This document shows, in pieces, positions 12,139 through 24,100 of a stretch of DNA of 64,000 nt (position 1 is the first letter of the stretch; each line of letters starts with the position of its first letter). This stretch comes from Daucus carota subsp. sativus (taxonomy: Eukaryota; Streptophyta; Magnoliopsida; Apiales; Apiaceae). The position numbers and the translations under genes are program-made. Where the stretch lies: contig NC_030381.2 of assembly GCF_001625215.2 (NCBI RefSeq), positions 40,980,689-41,044,688 of the forward strand, written 5' to 3'. The notes beneath the pieces are model-generated. The model saw only the letters and a list, made by a program, of their open reading frames with translations. It did no database searches and was not told where the DNA came from.

Positions 12139-14268
12139 TATACATATGTGTATATGTATGTATGTATACTATTGCTACTCCTTGAGTTATTTAGATTTTA
12201 GGACCTTTACTTATGGCAGAAGTGGAGGGGAGGGGATTTGGTAGTTCTGCACATTATAAATCTGTTCTGTTCAGATTTAAAGGAAGTTTTCTTATACATA
12301 ATCTTTCTCGTACTTGATTTTAATATCTAGTGTTCATCCATCTGACATCAATAAAATTCAAAAACGGTACCAGTAAATATATGGTAGTACATATTCAAAT
12401 ATATTTATGATGCTGTTGTGTCAAGTATACAGTATTAGATTCTAAATTGTATTTTTATAAAAAAGATTATAACTTCTATGCATATCTTTTTATTGTTGTT
12501 GCTATTACTATTAATTTTATTTCAACTATTTTTATTTTTATATAACCGATTTATTGGTCACCAAAAAATTTCTGAGCAAGCTTATTATATAGAATCTTAA
12601 AAAGAGAAAGATGAAGTATTTCTAGATGTAGCCAATGAGAAACAAAGTTATTGTAAGTGAAAGCTTACCATTGAACCAAACTGTGTGACTTTATCTAACA
12701 GATAACTCATATTTGCATAAGTTTCTCATCTTGCTTATATATGATAATGATGCTTTCATGAGTATCCTTGTCCCATCAACAGACCCTACTTTATGTGATT
12801 GTGCACTCTGATCTTTTTCTGGTTGTCCATGTTAGTTTTTAAGTCCTTGTGAATAGAACTGCACTTAATCAGCAAGGAAAAATAGTGCACTATTGTTTTC
12901 ACTTATATGTGCACTTAAGTAGAATTATGACTGAAAGCATATTATAGTTCTGTTGAAATCTATATACATCGTTGTTTATATATGTCTCATCCGACTATGG
13001 CGTTGTATTAACTCATTTTCGTGTCATTTTCTGCTAGTTGCCTTGACATTTCCCTCTAATTTATTTTTAATAGATTTACTTCAGATGTTAAGATCAAGAG
13101 CATTTCGATCATTGGTGGCAGTGATGGAACAAGTCCTTCTAAGATGAGAGCGTGAGTTCAATACAATTTTATTTTTTGAATTCCTTCTTACTGAATGCAG
13201 CTACATGACTAAGGAAGCATATATCTAGAAATAATAGTTTGTGATTACATTACCTCTAATTTCATGTTCTTAGTCCTGATAGTGGTAGGTTTGGAAAGTT
13301 TAAGAGGGTTGAATGTCTGTTTTGGTTATAAAGTCACTTGTCCATGTATCAATTAGTTATTAAATTATGTAGTAAACCATCTCTGTATTTATACTTGCAC
13401 AGGTTTATAAATCGAGATGGTATAGACTTTTCAGACGCTCAAACTATGCAACCAGTTCAGGTATTTTTTTTCATATTTTTCACGTTGATAAATTTATTCA
13501 CGAAACCTATCAGCTTTCATATCAATATGTTTCTCTGTCTTAAGGAATGGGAATTGGCTGAAAATACAGAAGGACTTTTAGAATACCAGACAAGGTATGT
13601 TATTGGACCAATTTTTGATTAATATTATAGTTATTATATTTTTGCATTAGTACCTTGGTTTGCAAGTTTATATCATAACTTGAGTTGCTTTCTGCTACTG
13701 TTACAAATACTGATGATAATAAAGAATTCTCATTGTGATGCATTAAATATCTTAATGTAACCAGATATATATAAGATAAGACATTTAGGTTTTAATATCC
13801 ACATCCGTTCTCCACTCCGTGGAAATTTAAAAGTTCATTACATCCTGACTATCTACCTATTCTGGAAGCAGATATTCTAGGTTTCAAGGTGTTGGAAGTC
13901 TCACCTTGCATTTTCCTGATAATTATGGTGGCGACACATCGGAAATTCATTACATTGGCTTGAAAGGTGAAGCCACCCAGGTAATACAGTTGCTATCATC
14001 GATTTAAATATCTCTTTGTGCTTTCTACAATATGATCTTTTTTTGTGTAATAACAGTTGAGGAGGGATGTTGTTGCGACGATTGTCTATGAACTCATGCC
14101 CAACCCATCTGATCACAAGTAAGTATTCTATTCCTCTGTGACAAGTTTAGTTAATGGCTGGACTGCATTATGCATAAAAGTGGTTGTTACTGGCGAAACT
14201 AATTCGTCAGCTGTTCATTCAAATTTGACATATGCTGGCTGAATACAAACAATTGTTGCAGAACCTAA
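10272..14268 (+). CDS. PITHD1: PITH domain-containing protein, 190 aa
   Basis: Nine coding exons: 10272-10358, 11165-11245, 11787-11836, 13074-13151, 13403-13460, 13545-13594, 13881-13980, 14057-14118 and 14262-14268, all with GT-AG borders and matching phases, giving 573 nt. A short His/Cys-rich start (MAACTHDHSCEEHDCSSDW) precedes a PITH domain over nearly all the rest. Recognisable family blocks include LYKHIDLPKVSALNEAVPGS, GDPELIVFIPFTSDVKIKSI, FINRDGIDFSDAQTMQPVQE, RFQGVGSLTLHFPDN and IHYIGLKGEATQLRRDVVAT. PITH is the proteasome-interacting module first seen in thioredoxin-like TXNL1. Here it stands alone without a thioredoxin fold, as in PITHD1 and the Arabidopsis DUF1000 protein. A proteasome-associated role is inferred from the family. 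The last exon adds only a Lys-Thr end and the stop. Confidence 0.93.
12067..12136. repeat. Compound (AC)n(AG)n microsatellite in intron 3 of the PITH gene
   Basis: About 26 bases of AC repeat run directly into about 42 bases of AG repeat. It lies inside the long third intron (11837-13073), so it has no coding effect. It explains the spurious His-Thr/Arg-Glu open frame across this spot. Confidence 0.95.
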
Positions 14269-16107
14269 AGCATATATAATCAGGGTATAACGCAGTAGAA
14301 CATAAAATTAATGCAGAAACCCAAGTGGTCGGTTTCTAGTCCTCGGCTATATGGAGTCTAAGTAGTAATGAGATGCTTAATTTTATTAGTTATATCTTCA
14401 TTCAATTATTAGTTTTGAAACACCTTTGTTACAAGAACCAGCCCTAGAGTGCTACTTCCCCTCCGGTGGCCCCGGGCGTGTTCTGAAAAAATTGATTCAG
14501 TTGGAACTAGATGACTTCTTGCATCTTCTACCGGAACTGAATTGTAAAGATTCAACTCGATCAACTTTGATCTGTAAAACATTTTCCAAGATACTTAACT
14601 GCATGCCATTGTGTATATGAAAGTGTTTCCAAAATGTGTTGTGAAGTTTCGTGTTGTAGCTCAGAACTGTAACAAATGCAGATATTGAATCAATGAATCT
14701 TCTTTTAACATTGACAGTGTAAAGCTAGGAAGCATGAGTGCTATTGCGATTTAGGAGTTGCATTTTAACTAAAATTAAATGCTCAAATCAATGAGTTCAT
14801 CATCCTCAATAATTAAAAGATATAAAATAATATGATGAGGGTAGTATTTTATCATGGTGTCAGATAATTCAACATATCGAGGTCAGAATGGGGTTGGGTG
14901 GCGTAAGATTCTTTTTATTCTCTTGCGCAATAAAAATAATTGAAGTAGTTCAATCATGTCAATCATTAAAAGGTGAAAGATTAAATTAACAATAATTCAG
15001 AAAAATCGAATAGTCAAACTAAGTCAAAGTCAACGGGTATGAACATACATATATCTATCGATTACAAACTGCCCCTCCTGATGTAAGTCTCAATATTTTA
15101 AGTAGGGCGGCCTCTCAATTGTTTTGCAATTCTTCTTTTGTTCACATTCACTGCCCCTCCTGCATTTACCCCGAACCCTGACCAACAATACAAAATAACT
15201 CGGGGTGGTGGACCCTATACATATCCAGCCACACCCTGCTGCCGCATCCGAGGTGCAATACTCCACCCATTGCTGCACCCATGCTTCTTAGGTGCAAAGA
15301 AAAAGCATACTACCTTCGTCTATGGTAGTTTCTAGTCCCCTTTCATTCTGCTAATTTTTTTAAAGATTAACATTAGAGATAAAACCAAGTATATAAACCG
15401 TTTTTGAAACCTCTTTCTTTGTAAAAGAGTCGTATGGGAAAAGACCGTAAAAGAATTCAACGTACATCCCGAATCCCTATTTAATTACCTTATTGACCTA
15501 GCTTATGAACCACAATTGGTGCAGCTAGAGTTATTATCCCTATTCTCTGAGTTGTGTGTGTGTATTAATTCCAAGGATACAAAGTAGCTATGGCTCAGTC
15601 TAGCTCCAGCTTGATTTATATTTCCTTTTTGGGACATGTTTCAATCCTTGTTATAAAAGTTACTATTATATATATTTAGGGCTAAACTACCTCTTCCTTT
15701 GCACAGGACACGAGCGGAGGGGGGAGGTGGACTCTCACGTGTGGAATGAAGAACGTATTGTATTACTTACAGTCAAGTCCTTTTCTTTTGAAGTCATGTA
15801 TGTAAAACATTGTGCAGACTGTGCAGTCCACCTTTTCTAGAAAATGATTGTCTCATTTTGTGGTTCAAGGATCAAGATGGGCGGGGTTGTATCAGAACTT
15901 TTTTGATTTTGATATTTTATCAAAACAAAATGGCATTAGAGATGTTACTGCTTGCTCATGGATTTATTTGATCATAAATCTTTTGTAGACTGCTTTTTTT
16001 TTTTTTTTTTGGGAAGACGAAGGAAAGAGCTGTTTTGATTCTTTCTTCCTTCGATGCCTGGTGGCTGAGTGAAGTAGAATTTTGTGACAAGATAAGTTTA
16101 GTTTCAA
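14269..16107. other. 3' flank of the PITH gene and spacer
   Basis: The first few hundred bases probably hold the 3' UTR of the PITH gene. A poly(T) tract lies at about 15991-16009. Nothing else with coding or RNA-gene character was recognised; short open frames at 14426-14620 and 15138-15335 resemble no family. Confidence 0.4.
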
Positions 16108-16675
16108 ATATGTTGCACTTGGTTTTCATTGGTCAGAAAAAATTTAACAGACATAGATGGGTTGCTTTCAAATCCGAAGGTGACCTGAAATGTTGCATTT
16201 GGTTTACATTGGTTAGAAAACTTTTAAATGGCAGGGGTTGTATTCAATAAGATTCAAAAATATTGCATTTAATTTTCATTGGTTAGAAAAATTTAGGCCT
16301 TGTTTAGGAATCAACGGATAAGGTTAGCTTTTAGCAGATTTAAGTTGTTTGATTAGCTTTTTGTGACACATATCAAAACCTCTAATCCTCAAAGTAGCTT
16401 TTTGTAAATTAGTTTTTTGAATCAAAATCTCTATTTCAATCGGCTAACTATCAAATACTAGTATTAGCGGATTAAAATGGTCCAATCAGAGCCTTAATGA
16501 AAATAGAAGGGTCGCCTCATATCCAAAGGTCACGAGGGGTCACCTCACATCCAAAGGTTACCTTAAGGGTAGAGGTTGCATTAAACCCGGATGTACACTT
16601 CGATTCCAAAAATGTTGTATTTGGTTTATATTGGTTAGAAAAGATTTAACGCATATACATGGGTTGCATTTAATT
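16108..16675. repeat. Diverged tandem repeat (units about 70-80 bp) interrupted by a MITE
   Basis: The phrase TTGCATTTGGTTTACATTGG followed by TTAGAAAA recurs, with changes, starting near 16110, 16190, 16260 and 16611. The third and fourth copies are separated by the 198-bp MITE at 16296 and by an additional diverged segment. Confidence 0.7.
16296..16493. mobile_element. Tourist-like (PIF/Harbinger-type) MITE, 198 bp, TTA target duplication
   Basis: The element begins GGCCTTGTTTAGG and ends in CAGAGCC, the inverted equivalent of GGCTCTG. TTA is present immediately on both sides (16293-16295 and 16494-16496). GGCCTTGTTT-type ends and TTA duplications are characteristic of Tourist/PIF-Harbinger MITEs. 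It has inserted into the tandem repeat described at 16108. Confidence 0.7.
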
Positions 16676-17198
16676 CGATCTGTATTGTTTGTTTTTTTAA
16701 TGAAATCTTAATTATTTAATTTGAATAAAGAAGTAATATATTAGAATTTTAAGTATTCAATTAAAATTAAAATAATATATTGTTTCTTAAAATCTCATAA
16801 TATTTCATAAAATTCTAAAACATGGCTAAATCTTGGAATTACTGTCGCCCGACTCTCTCTCAATTATTGAGTTGTATCGAACAAGTCTCAAATCACTGGA
16901 TTTGGGTATTTAAAATTTTATATTCCCTCAATATCAATAACAATTAACAAGGATATATCTATTTCTTAACAAGTGAAGATATATTAATATATAGTGTTTG
17001 GGGTTTGGATTCGGACAATTAAATACTTGAATGATGAATTTGTGTTTCGTATCAATAAAAAACAATTAATCAAAATTTCAAGATTATTTAATCGATTTAT
17101 CTGAAAACGAAATGATTTGGGAGAAAATAGAATAATGAGTTCCAATTTGAGACTAACATATAGGGAGAACGGTGAAGAAGTGATTTTTAGGATGTTTA

Positions 17199-17580
17199 GA
17201 GCATCTCCAGCAGTGTCTTAGTGTCTTCCTTATAAATATTATAAAATATTGAATCCTAGTGATTTAGGACAAGATTTTGTATTTCAACTCCAACAATGAT
17301 CCTTATAATTCATTCCTTATTATTATCATAATAATAAATTTGGAAAGAGATTGATAAAAGATGAAAGGAAGAGAGAGAAAATAAGTTACAATAAGAGAGA
17401 AATGATTTTTTTATTAAAGAAATCAAATAAGGCATGACTAGTGGTGCCTTATTAATAAGGCATGGAAGGAGGATCCTAGTGATTTAAGGCACCTCTAAGA
17501 CATTGCTGGAGCACTAATTTATGTCACATTCCTTATAATTGGACTTAGGACATGAAATAGGGAAGCTGCTGGAGTTGCTC
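17199..17580. mobile_element. MITE with GAGCATCTCCAGCAG terminal inverted repeats
   Basis: The left end GAGCATCTCCAGCAG (17199-17213) and right end CTGCTGGAGTTGCTC (17566-17580) are inverted copies with two mismatches. The interior is AT-rich with CCTTATTAATAAGG-like words and no open frame. A target duplication could not be identified, so the superfamily is left open. Confidence 0.6.
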
Positions 17581-18186
17581 CTATGGATCCGTCTCTGTTT
17601 GTAAACTTTACAAAAAATAAAATTATCTCTAAATAATTACCTCGTTTAGAATTTGAAAGCATTTTTTAACACATTTTTCCTAACTTACTTCTAGATTTCA
17701 AGACTCAATGTTTGACTTTACGATTACTCCCACCAATCCCTACAATAATTATGAAAAATATGAATAACTTGCGGAAGGGGTTCTATAAAATTACTAATTA
17801 CTAATTAGTAGAAAGACAGAGGCAAAGAAGGGGTGGACTAAAGTCTTTAACCGCCTTGACAACGAAAGAAACAGAGCCAGTGAAATCGGGGGATGCAAAT
17901 TTAATACTTCTCCTCCTAAATTTCACCCTAAAATCGAGGACCCTCTCTCGTATCCAATCCGATTTCTATCTCAAAATCTATCTTCCCCACACACTCTCGC
18001 ATTTCTTCTTTTTTACAGCACCCGCAACCGCAGGGTTTTTTTCACCATTTTTTACAGTTTCTAATTCTCACTCTTTATTACCGCCTTTTCTTTTCATATC
18101 TTCTACTTTTAAGTCATTTTCATTTTTATTTGGAATAATAATAATAATTATCACAAAAATACCGATAATCAGAAAATCAGCCAACA
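17581..18186 (+). promoter_or_regulatory. Promoter and pyrimidine-rich 5' leader of the phosphofructokinase gene
   Basis: From about 17930 to 18186 the sequence is CT-rich (for example CCTCTCTCGTATCC, CTTCCCCACACACTCTC), typical of a plant 5' leader. It ends in an AT-rich run just before ATG 18187 (context CCAACAATGGCG). No core promoter element could be assigned with confidence. Confidence 0.45.
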
Positions 18187-21100
18187 ATGGCGACAAAAAC
18201 AGGGCAACAAGACAAGATGATGAAGGTGGAGAAAGGTGAATATGGTTATGTGCTTGAAGATGTTCCTCATTTGACTGATTACATTCCTGATCTTCCTGTA
18301 AGGAACCCCTCCTTTTCTCCTTTTAAACGCTTTAATTTCCGTAAAGTCTGCGTGCATTTTAGCCTCCCCGGAATGCGAGTCATACCTGGTTTAGTATCTA
18401 TACAAATTATGCAGCCACATTTATTGATGTTTTTAGGATAATATTATCTTTCTTGTGTATGAATTCGTTACGTTTGTCTCCTCTCTTTTTTTGAATTTTA
18501 ATTTTTGCTGCTGACTTAAGCTAATTTTTTATTGCCTCCGTTGAAATTAATATTTGGGTTATGTAGAATGCAAATTACTTATATCATTCTAAAGTTGTGC
18601 CTGTGTTTTAAAATTATATGAATGTTTATGCTATGTTGGGGCTATATGATTATGATTTCCGGTTCTTCCTCATTTTCACTTGAACCGGTTTAAGGGACAA
18701 CTTAATCCTGTCAGTGCTGGGAGGAATTGTTGATTCCTCCTTCCTACCCATTTTCAGTTCTTATGCTAGAAGTTTGCTCATTTGATTCACCTTACACCCC
18801 TTTCTTTTTTATTGTAACTTTTCGTTTCATTCCTTCAACCAATTGGAAGATCATTGTTTAAGACGTATTTCTTATAACATTTTATCTAAACCAAGTGGTC
18901 TGGCATTGTGCAAATATGACCTTATGCAGTTGGGCTGATATTTTGGAAGTTCTAGGTTGTCAACAAAGTTATAATATGCTAAATGACAAAAACTAAAAGA
19001 ATTGCTCCACCTTCCTCTTTAATATACTTTGCACACTCGGAATATAGTGTGATTGTATAAATAGATCATGTCCAAATCATTCCTAAACACACACCAACAA
19101 GCATGCTTTATTTAAATTGTTTCTTGAATATTTTTATATATTTATTATTATCCCTTTTCTTTTGCAGACTTTTCCCAATCCGCTGCGATTCAATCCTGCA
19201 TATTCAGTTGTAAAGTGAGTTAAATTCCTTTTTTTTTTTTTAATGCTACTCGCTGCTTGCGATTTTCATTAAGCTAACATGTACTATTCAATACCCTGGT
19301 TTCAGGCAGTACTTTGTTGATGTTGATGATACAGTACCTCAGAAGGTCAGTTTTTTCCCTCATAATTTTAATAAAGCAGTGTTTCTCACTTAAATCTTGT
19401 ACTGATTTTTTCACATCCTGCTATTTCCATGCGGGTTTTGAAAAACGGGGCAACTCAGTAACAAATTTAAGCATACATAGAACCAGCCTGACAATTTAGA
19501 TACCAGGTTGGAGTGTTAATATAAGAAAGTATATACTGAAGTGGTAGACTGACAATAACTCAGTTTTAATATCAATCATCATTAGTGAATTTGTTAAAAA
19601 AATTACAACTAAAGCACATTGCTTAAACATAACTAGTAGTAATTCAGCTCTTTAAACCAATAAAAGAATAGAATACTTATGTGGAGATATCATTTTGCTA
19701 GCTGAGTGAAACTCTAACTAAAGATTTGGCAAAAAAAAAGAAAAAAAAAACTCTAAAACTAAAAGAAAATACTACTAATGTGTTTGTACTCCCTGACCAT
19801 GTTTTATAATCTTGCCAGAATTATTTATGATAACCTCCTTTCATGGTTACCATCATGATAAATGTTCTAAATATTCACATAATTCTGCTGCTTGCAAAAT
19901 GCAAACATATTGTGGTTCACCGCTGTCTCAACCAAAACTGTGGTTCTAATCCAAATTTAGAAACGAGGCCTCACATAAAAATATATTTTAAAATGTATGC
20001 ATATTATATAATAATAATCAAAACAAAATATTTTTCACCGTGTTATAGATTAATGTACTTGTGTATATTACAAAACTTGTACTTTGGATACACACACACA
20101 CATGTATATATAAAATACATAAATTAATGTAGAATTTATATATTGTTTAATCTAATTTTTTAATTAAAAGCAAACATTGGTTTAATTGTATTATATATAT
20201 AACTATATGTGATTCTATATTAGTTAACTTCTTTTTATACTATTTTAGAGAAAATGCCCTTTAATTGATTTTCATTTTCTACATATAACTTTTTTGTAAA
20301 AAAGCATGTACATTTAAATGTTAAGAAAATTTATAAAAACCTAAAATTTTTGGTGCCCTCAAAGTATGTGAGGCCTAAGCGACCGCTTATTTTACCTTGT
20401 AGAGCTGGCTCTGATGTGGTTTCAGTAAGTATGATATTCTATCAAACTAATTCTTGTGATCATTCAGTAGTACCTCTGTTTTAATCTATGTTACTCGGAC
20501 TATTCATTTTGCCTCGAAGTACCCGTGTCGGACACTCGACACCCGGACATGGACACTTGGACTCGGACACTTATTTTAGGCCAAAAACATGGACATTTTT
20601 CAAAATATTACCGAGTCCGACACATCGACACGTATCCATGTCGGACAATTATAGCCGAATCCGAGTGACATAGGTTTTAATTTAATAGTTGTTTAAGATT
20701 TCAACACTATTATTATGGAGCCAACAACTTTCCACTTGACTATAATTAATGCCTAACAAATTCTCATTTATGCCCCCAGTGTAACTCAATATAGCCTTTA
20801 CACCGCTATTCAAATCAATGTGAAGTTGAAATATTAAATTGGATTAATACATGAATTATGATTAGTGTTTGGCATTAAAATATGAGAACGTCTGTTATTA
20901 AAATACAAATAAAGTTTTTTAAAACAACTATTAAATCAAAATAGAGGGAGTATATATTTGTAGTAAAAGCAAAACTAACCTTGTAATGAAGTCAACTTAT
21001 AACTTAGGTACTATAGGCATCTAACATGCTCAAAGTGTGCTTATATTCATCAACTTGAGAGTGGGGATGGCTGGATCTTAAATGTTATTTACTTGTGTCA

Positions 21101-24100
21101 TGTTCTTGCGTGTTAGGCCAATGGTGAATACACTATTTATAAAGCTTATACACTTTGTATAAGCTTTGGCTAGTGTGATACCTGTTTTTCTCAATTTTCA
21201 TATAGAGTTGAAATTTTTTAAAATAATATCACTACTTTACTGGTGCACTAAATAGTTTCTTTGACTTGTAATTTTATGTTTGTGAATGTATTATATAGTC
21301 CTCCCAATTGATGGACAAAATATATTTGATGAGATAAGATGCTACACGATATATGATTTCAGGCTAATTTGATTCTGCATGATATTACTAATACCATTAA
21401 ACAAAAGTGAAGTTGTGTGTGTTATTTGCGGCACCCCTTATTTCTATTGTATCTAGATGTTCACACTATAAGTAATTTATACATATTCTCAAAGTCCTAC
21501 CTCTTCCTCTCAAAATATCATAGTATTTCACATGGACGTCAATGAATGTTCAACAAAATTTGGCATTTGGATGTTTATATTTTTTAGGTTGTCGTTCACA
21601 AGAACAGTTCTAGGGGCATACATTTTAGACGCGCTGGACCTCGCCAGAAGGTATGACATTTTGGTTTTATTGCAACAGAGCTCTACTATAGTGATTGATT
21701 TGAGATTCATTATTTACTAAGGTAGTTTTCAACTTCCAGGTGTATTTTGATTCAGATGAGGTGCATGCTTGTATTGTAACTTGTGGCGGTTTGTGCCCTG
21801 GGTTAAATACAGTGATAAGGGAAATTGTATGTGCGCTATACAACATGTATGGTGTCACCAAAGTCCTTGGTATAGATGTGAGTGGATTCTTAATATACTA
21901 TTTTAAAGCATATCTATTGAAGAGGCATGTGCGCTTCTTGTGTTCCTAGACAAATTTCAATGTGAGATGAATATTAATTATGTTTAAAGTTCTTGTGTCA
22001 TGCTTATTTACATATTTAAAGTAGCTAATTTAGTTTGACAAAAAAAAGTAGTTATTAGTTGTATTGGCATATAAGTACAATGACTATTTATGTTATTCTC
22101 ATCATATACACATGTAGATGTAGTTAATTTAGTTCAATCTTGTTGTAATATACAAAGGGGAGTGGGTTCTCTCAAGGGGGGAAGGGATGATGAAGTTCGA
22201 ACTCATGATCTTTTCAAGCATATACACCATCACAACATTACGTGTTTTTGGCCAAGTAACTCTATACATGTTGGCGGCATTAAACTGCAACTATGTCATC
22301 CATGTTGGTGATCATTAATATAATTGTTGAAAACTTAAAAACACCACTAGTTATAAAAATGTAATCATAAAACAATTGAGAAATTTATATGTTGCAGGGA
22401 GGATATAGAGGCTTTTACTCAAAGAACACCATTCCTCTAACACCAAAGATTGTAAATGACATCCATAAACGCGGTGGCACAATTATTGGCACATCTCGAG
22501 GGGGGCATGACACTGCAAAGATTGTTGACAGCATTCAAGACCGAGAAATTAATCAGGTGGTGGAAGTAGAACAATTTGTACTTTTATCCTTGGTTTTCCC
22601 GTGTTTATTGTTTAATACTAGTTTATCTTCAGTTAAATTGGTACTCCTCAATTTTTCATGGTCTAGGTTTACATTATTGGAGGCGATGGGACTCAAAGAG
22701 GAGCAGCTGTCATTTATGAGGTAATATTATTTTCTAACTGAAATTCTTTCTTATTTTACATTTACATAGGATGAGAAGTATAGCATATCTGCATATTTCA
22801 CTTGCCCATAGGTTATTGAAGCTATAAATTTTAAGATATTGTTTTAGATCTGTTAACGGGATAAATTGGTTAACAGTATTTTAGAGGCTTACTGGCTGGA
22901 AAAATATTTAAGGTGGTGGAAGATGGTGGTTGTTGTTGGCTAAGTTACTCAAACTCGGGTTTGGAGTGCCCGACGCAACACATATCCGAGTGTTGGATTC
23001 GTTAATCTCGAAAATTTAGGACGCGGGGACACCGTCCAAATTTCAGACACGGGTACGGGGCCACGACAAATTTTAAATAAATAATATACTTTTATATGTT
23101 AAGAATAAATAAAAAAATATATTTCTATTCATTGTTATTATATTTAAGGTTATTTTGAGAAAATATTATTAATATAACTTATTTTTTATGATAATTAAAA
23201 TAAATAATTTATTTAGAAAATAATTTTAACCAGACAAATAACACATTTGAATGCTTTCAAAAATAAAAATAACACACATTTTAAAAATAATTTTATCCGA
23301 GTGTTGTGAGTTGATGCCAGCTGGGTTACACTCTTTATATTTAAAATGAACCTGGACTAAATCAAGTCCAGATAAGCTATGATATTTCGTGGAGCTCATC
23401 AATACACACGCATATACTCCATATACATCGTCTTCTTCATCGGCTTTTCCTTTTTATCTCTTCCGATCTTCTTTTTGTTCTTCTTTCGATCTTTAATGTC
23501 ATCTCATCTCTCCTCAATACATGACTTATCTCTGGAAAACTATGATTTAGATGCTCCGACGACCTTCAACTTTTCCGGCGACGGAAAAGAAGTGTCGAGA
23601 TTTTCATGGACGAATCCGCCCCGTATTCTGGGTCGTGTCCTGTGTGTGTCGTGTCGACACTGGTAGGGTCGTCGTGTCATGCCTTCAATGTATGACAAAG
23701 CTGTTTTTGTATATTTTTGGTGTTTTCTGAGTTTATGAACTGAAATAGCAGCAAAACAAGTAACAGAACAGTAGATTATAGCTAGATAGAGATGAATTAG
23801 GGCAGAGAGATGTAGAAATGAGAGAGAAAGAGATCAGATCAGGAGAGAGAGACAGAGTTTAGAGAGAGAAAGAGAGGGAAAATCAGTTAGAGAGAAGAGA
23901 GAGAGAGAAACTTGGAGAAGAAGTTGTATTTCATATTAGGCATAATAGCAATTCACAGCACACCTTGACTATTTATAGACTCTTGCTAACACAGCTGTCA
24001 TAACAGAATGGAAATTTACTTAGTTACCCCTATCCTACTTGCTATTACTAGTATTGCTCTGATCCTGACATTCTGATCCTGACATTCCTTCCCCCTTAAA

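Noticed and set aside
12053..12244. Open frame with His-Thr and Arg-Glu runs
   Set aside because: Direct translation of the (AC)n(AG)n microsatellite inside an intron.
22140..22310. Possible tRNA-like B box (GTTCGAACTC) in PFK intron 5
   Set aside because: There is no A box at the proper distance, no tRNA fold, no target duplication; GTTCGAAC is palindromic and easily arises by chance.
23379..23666. 95-codon plus-strand frame in PFK intron 7 with a hydrophobic start
   Set aside because: It lies in repetitive DNA interrupted by the LTR element, with no recognisable domain and no splice link to the host gene.
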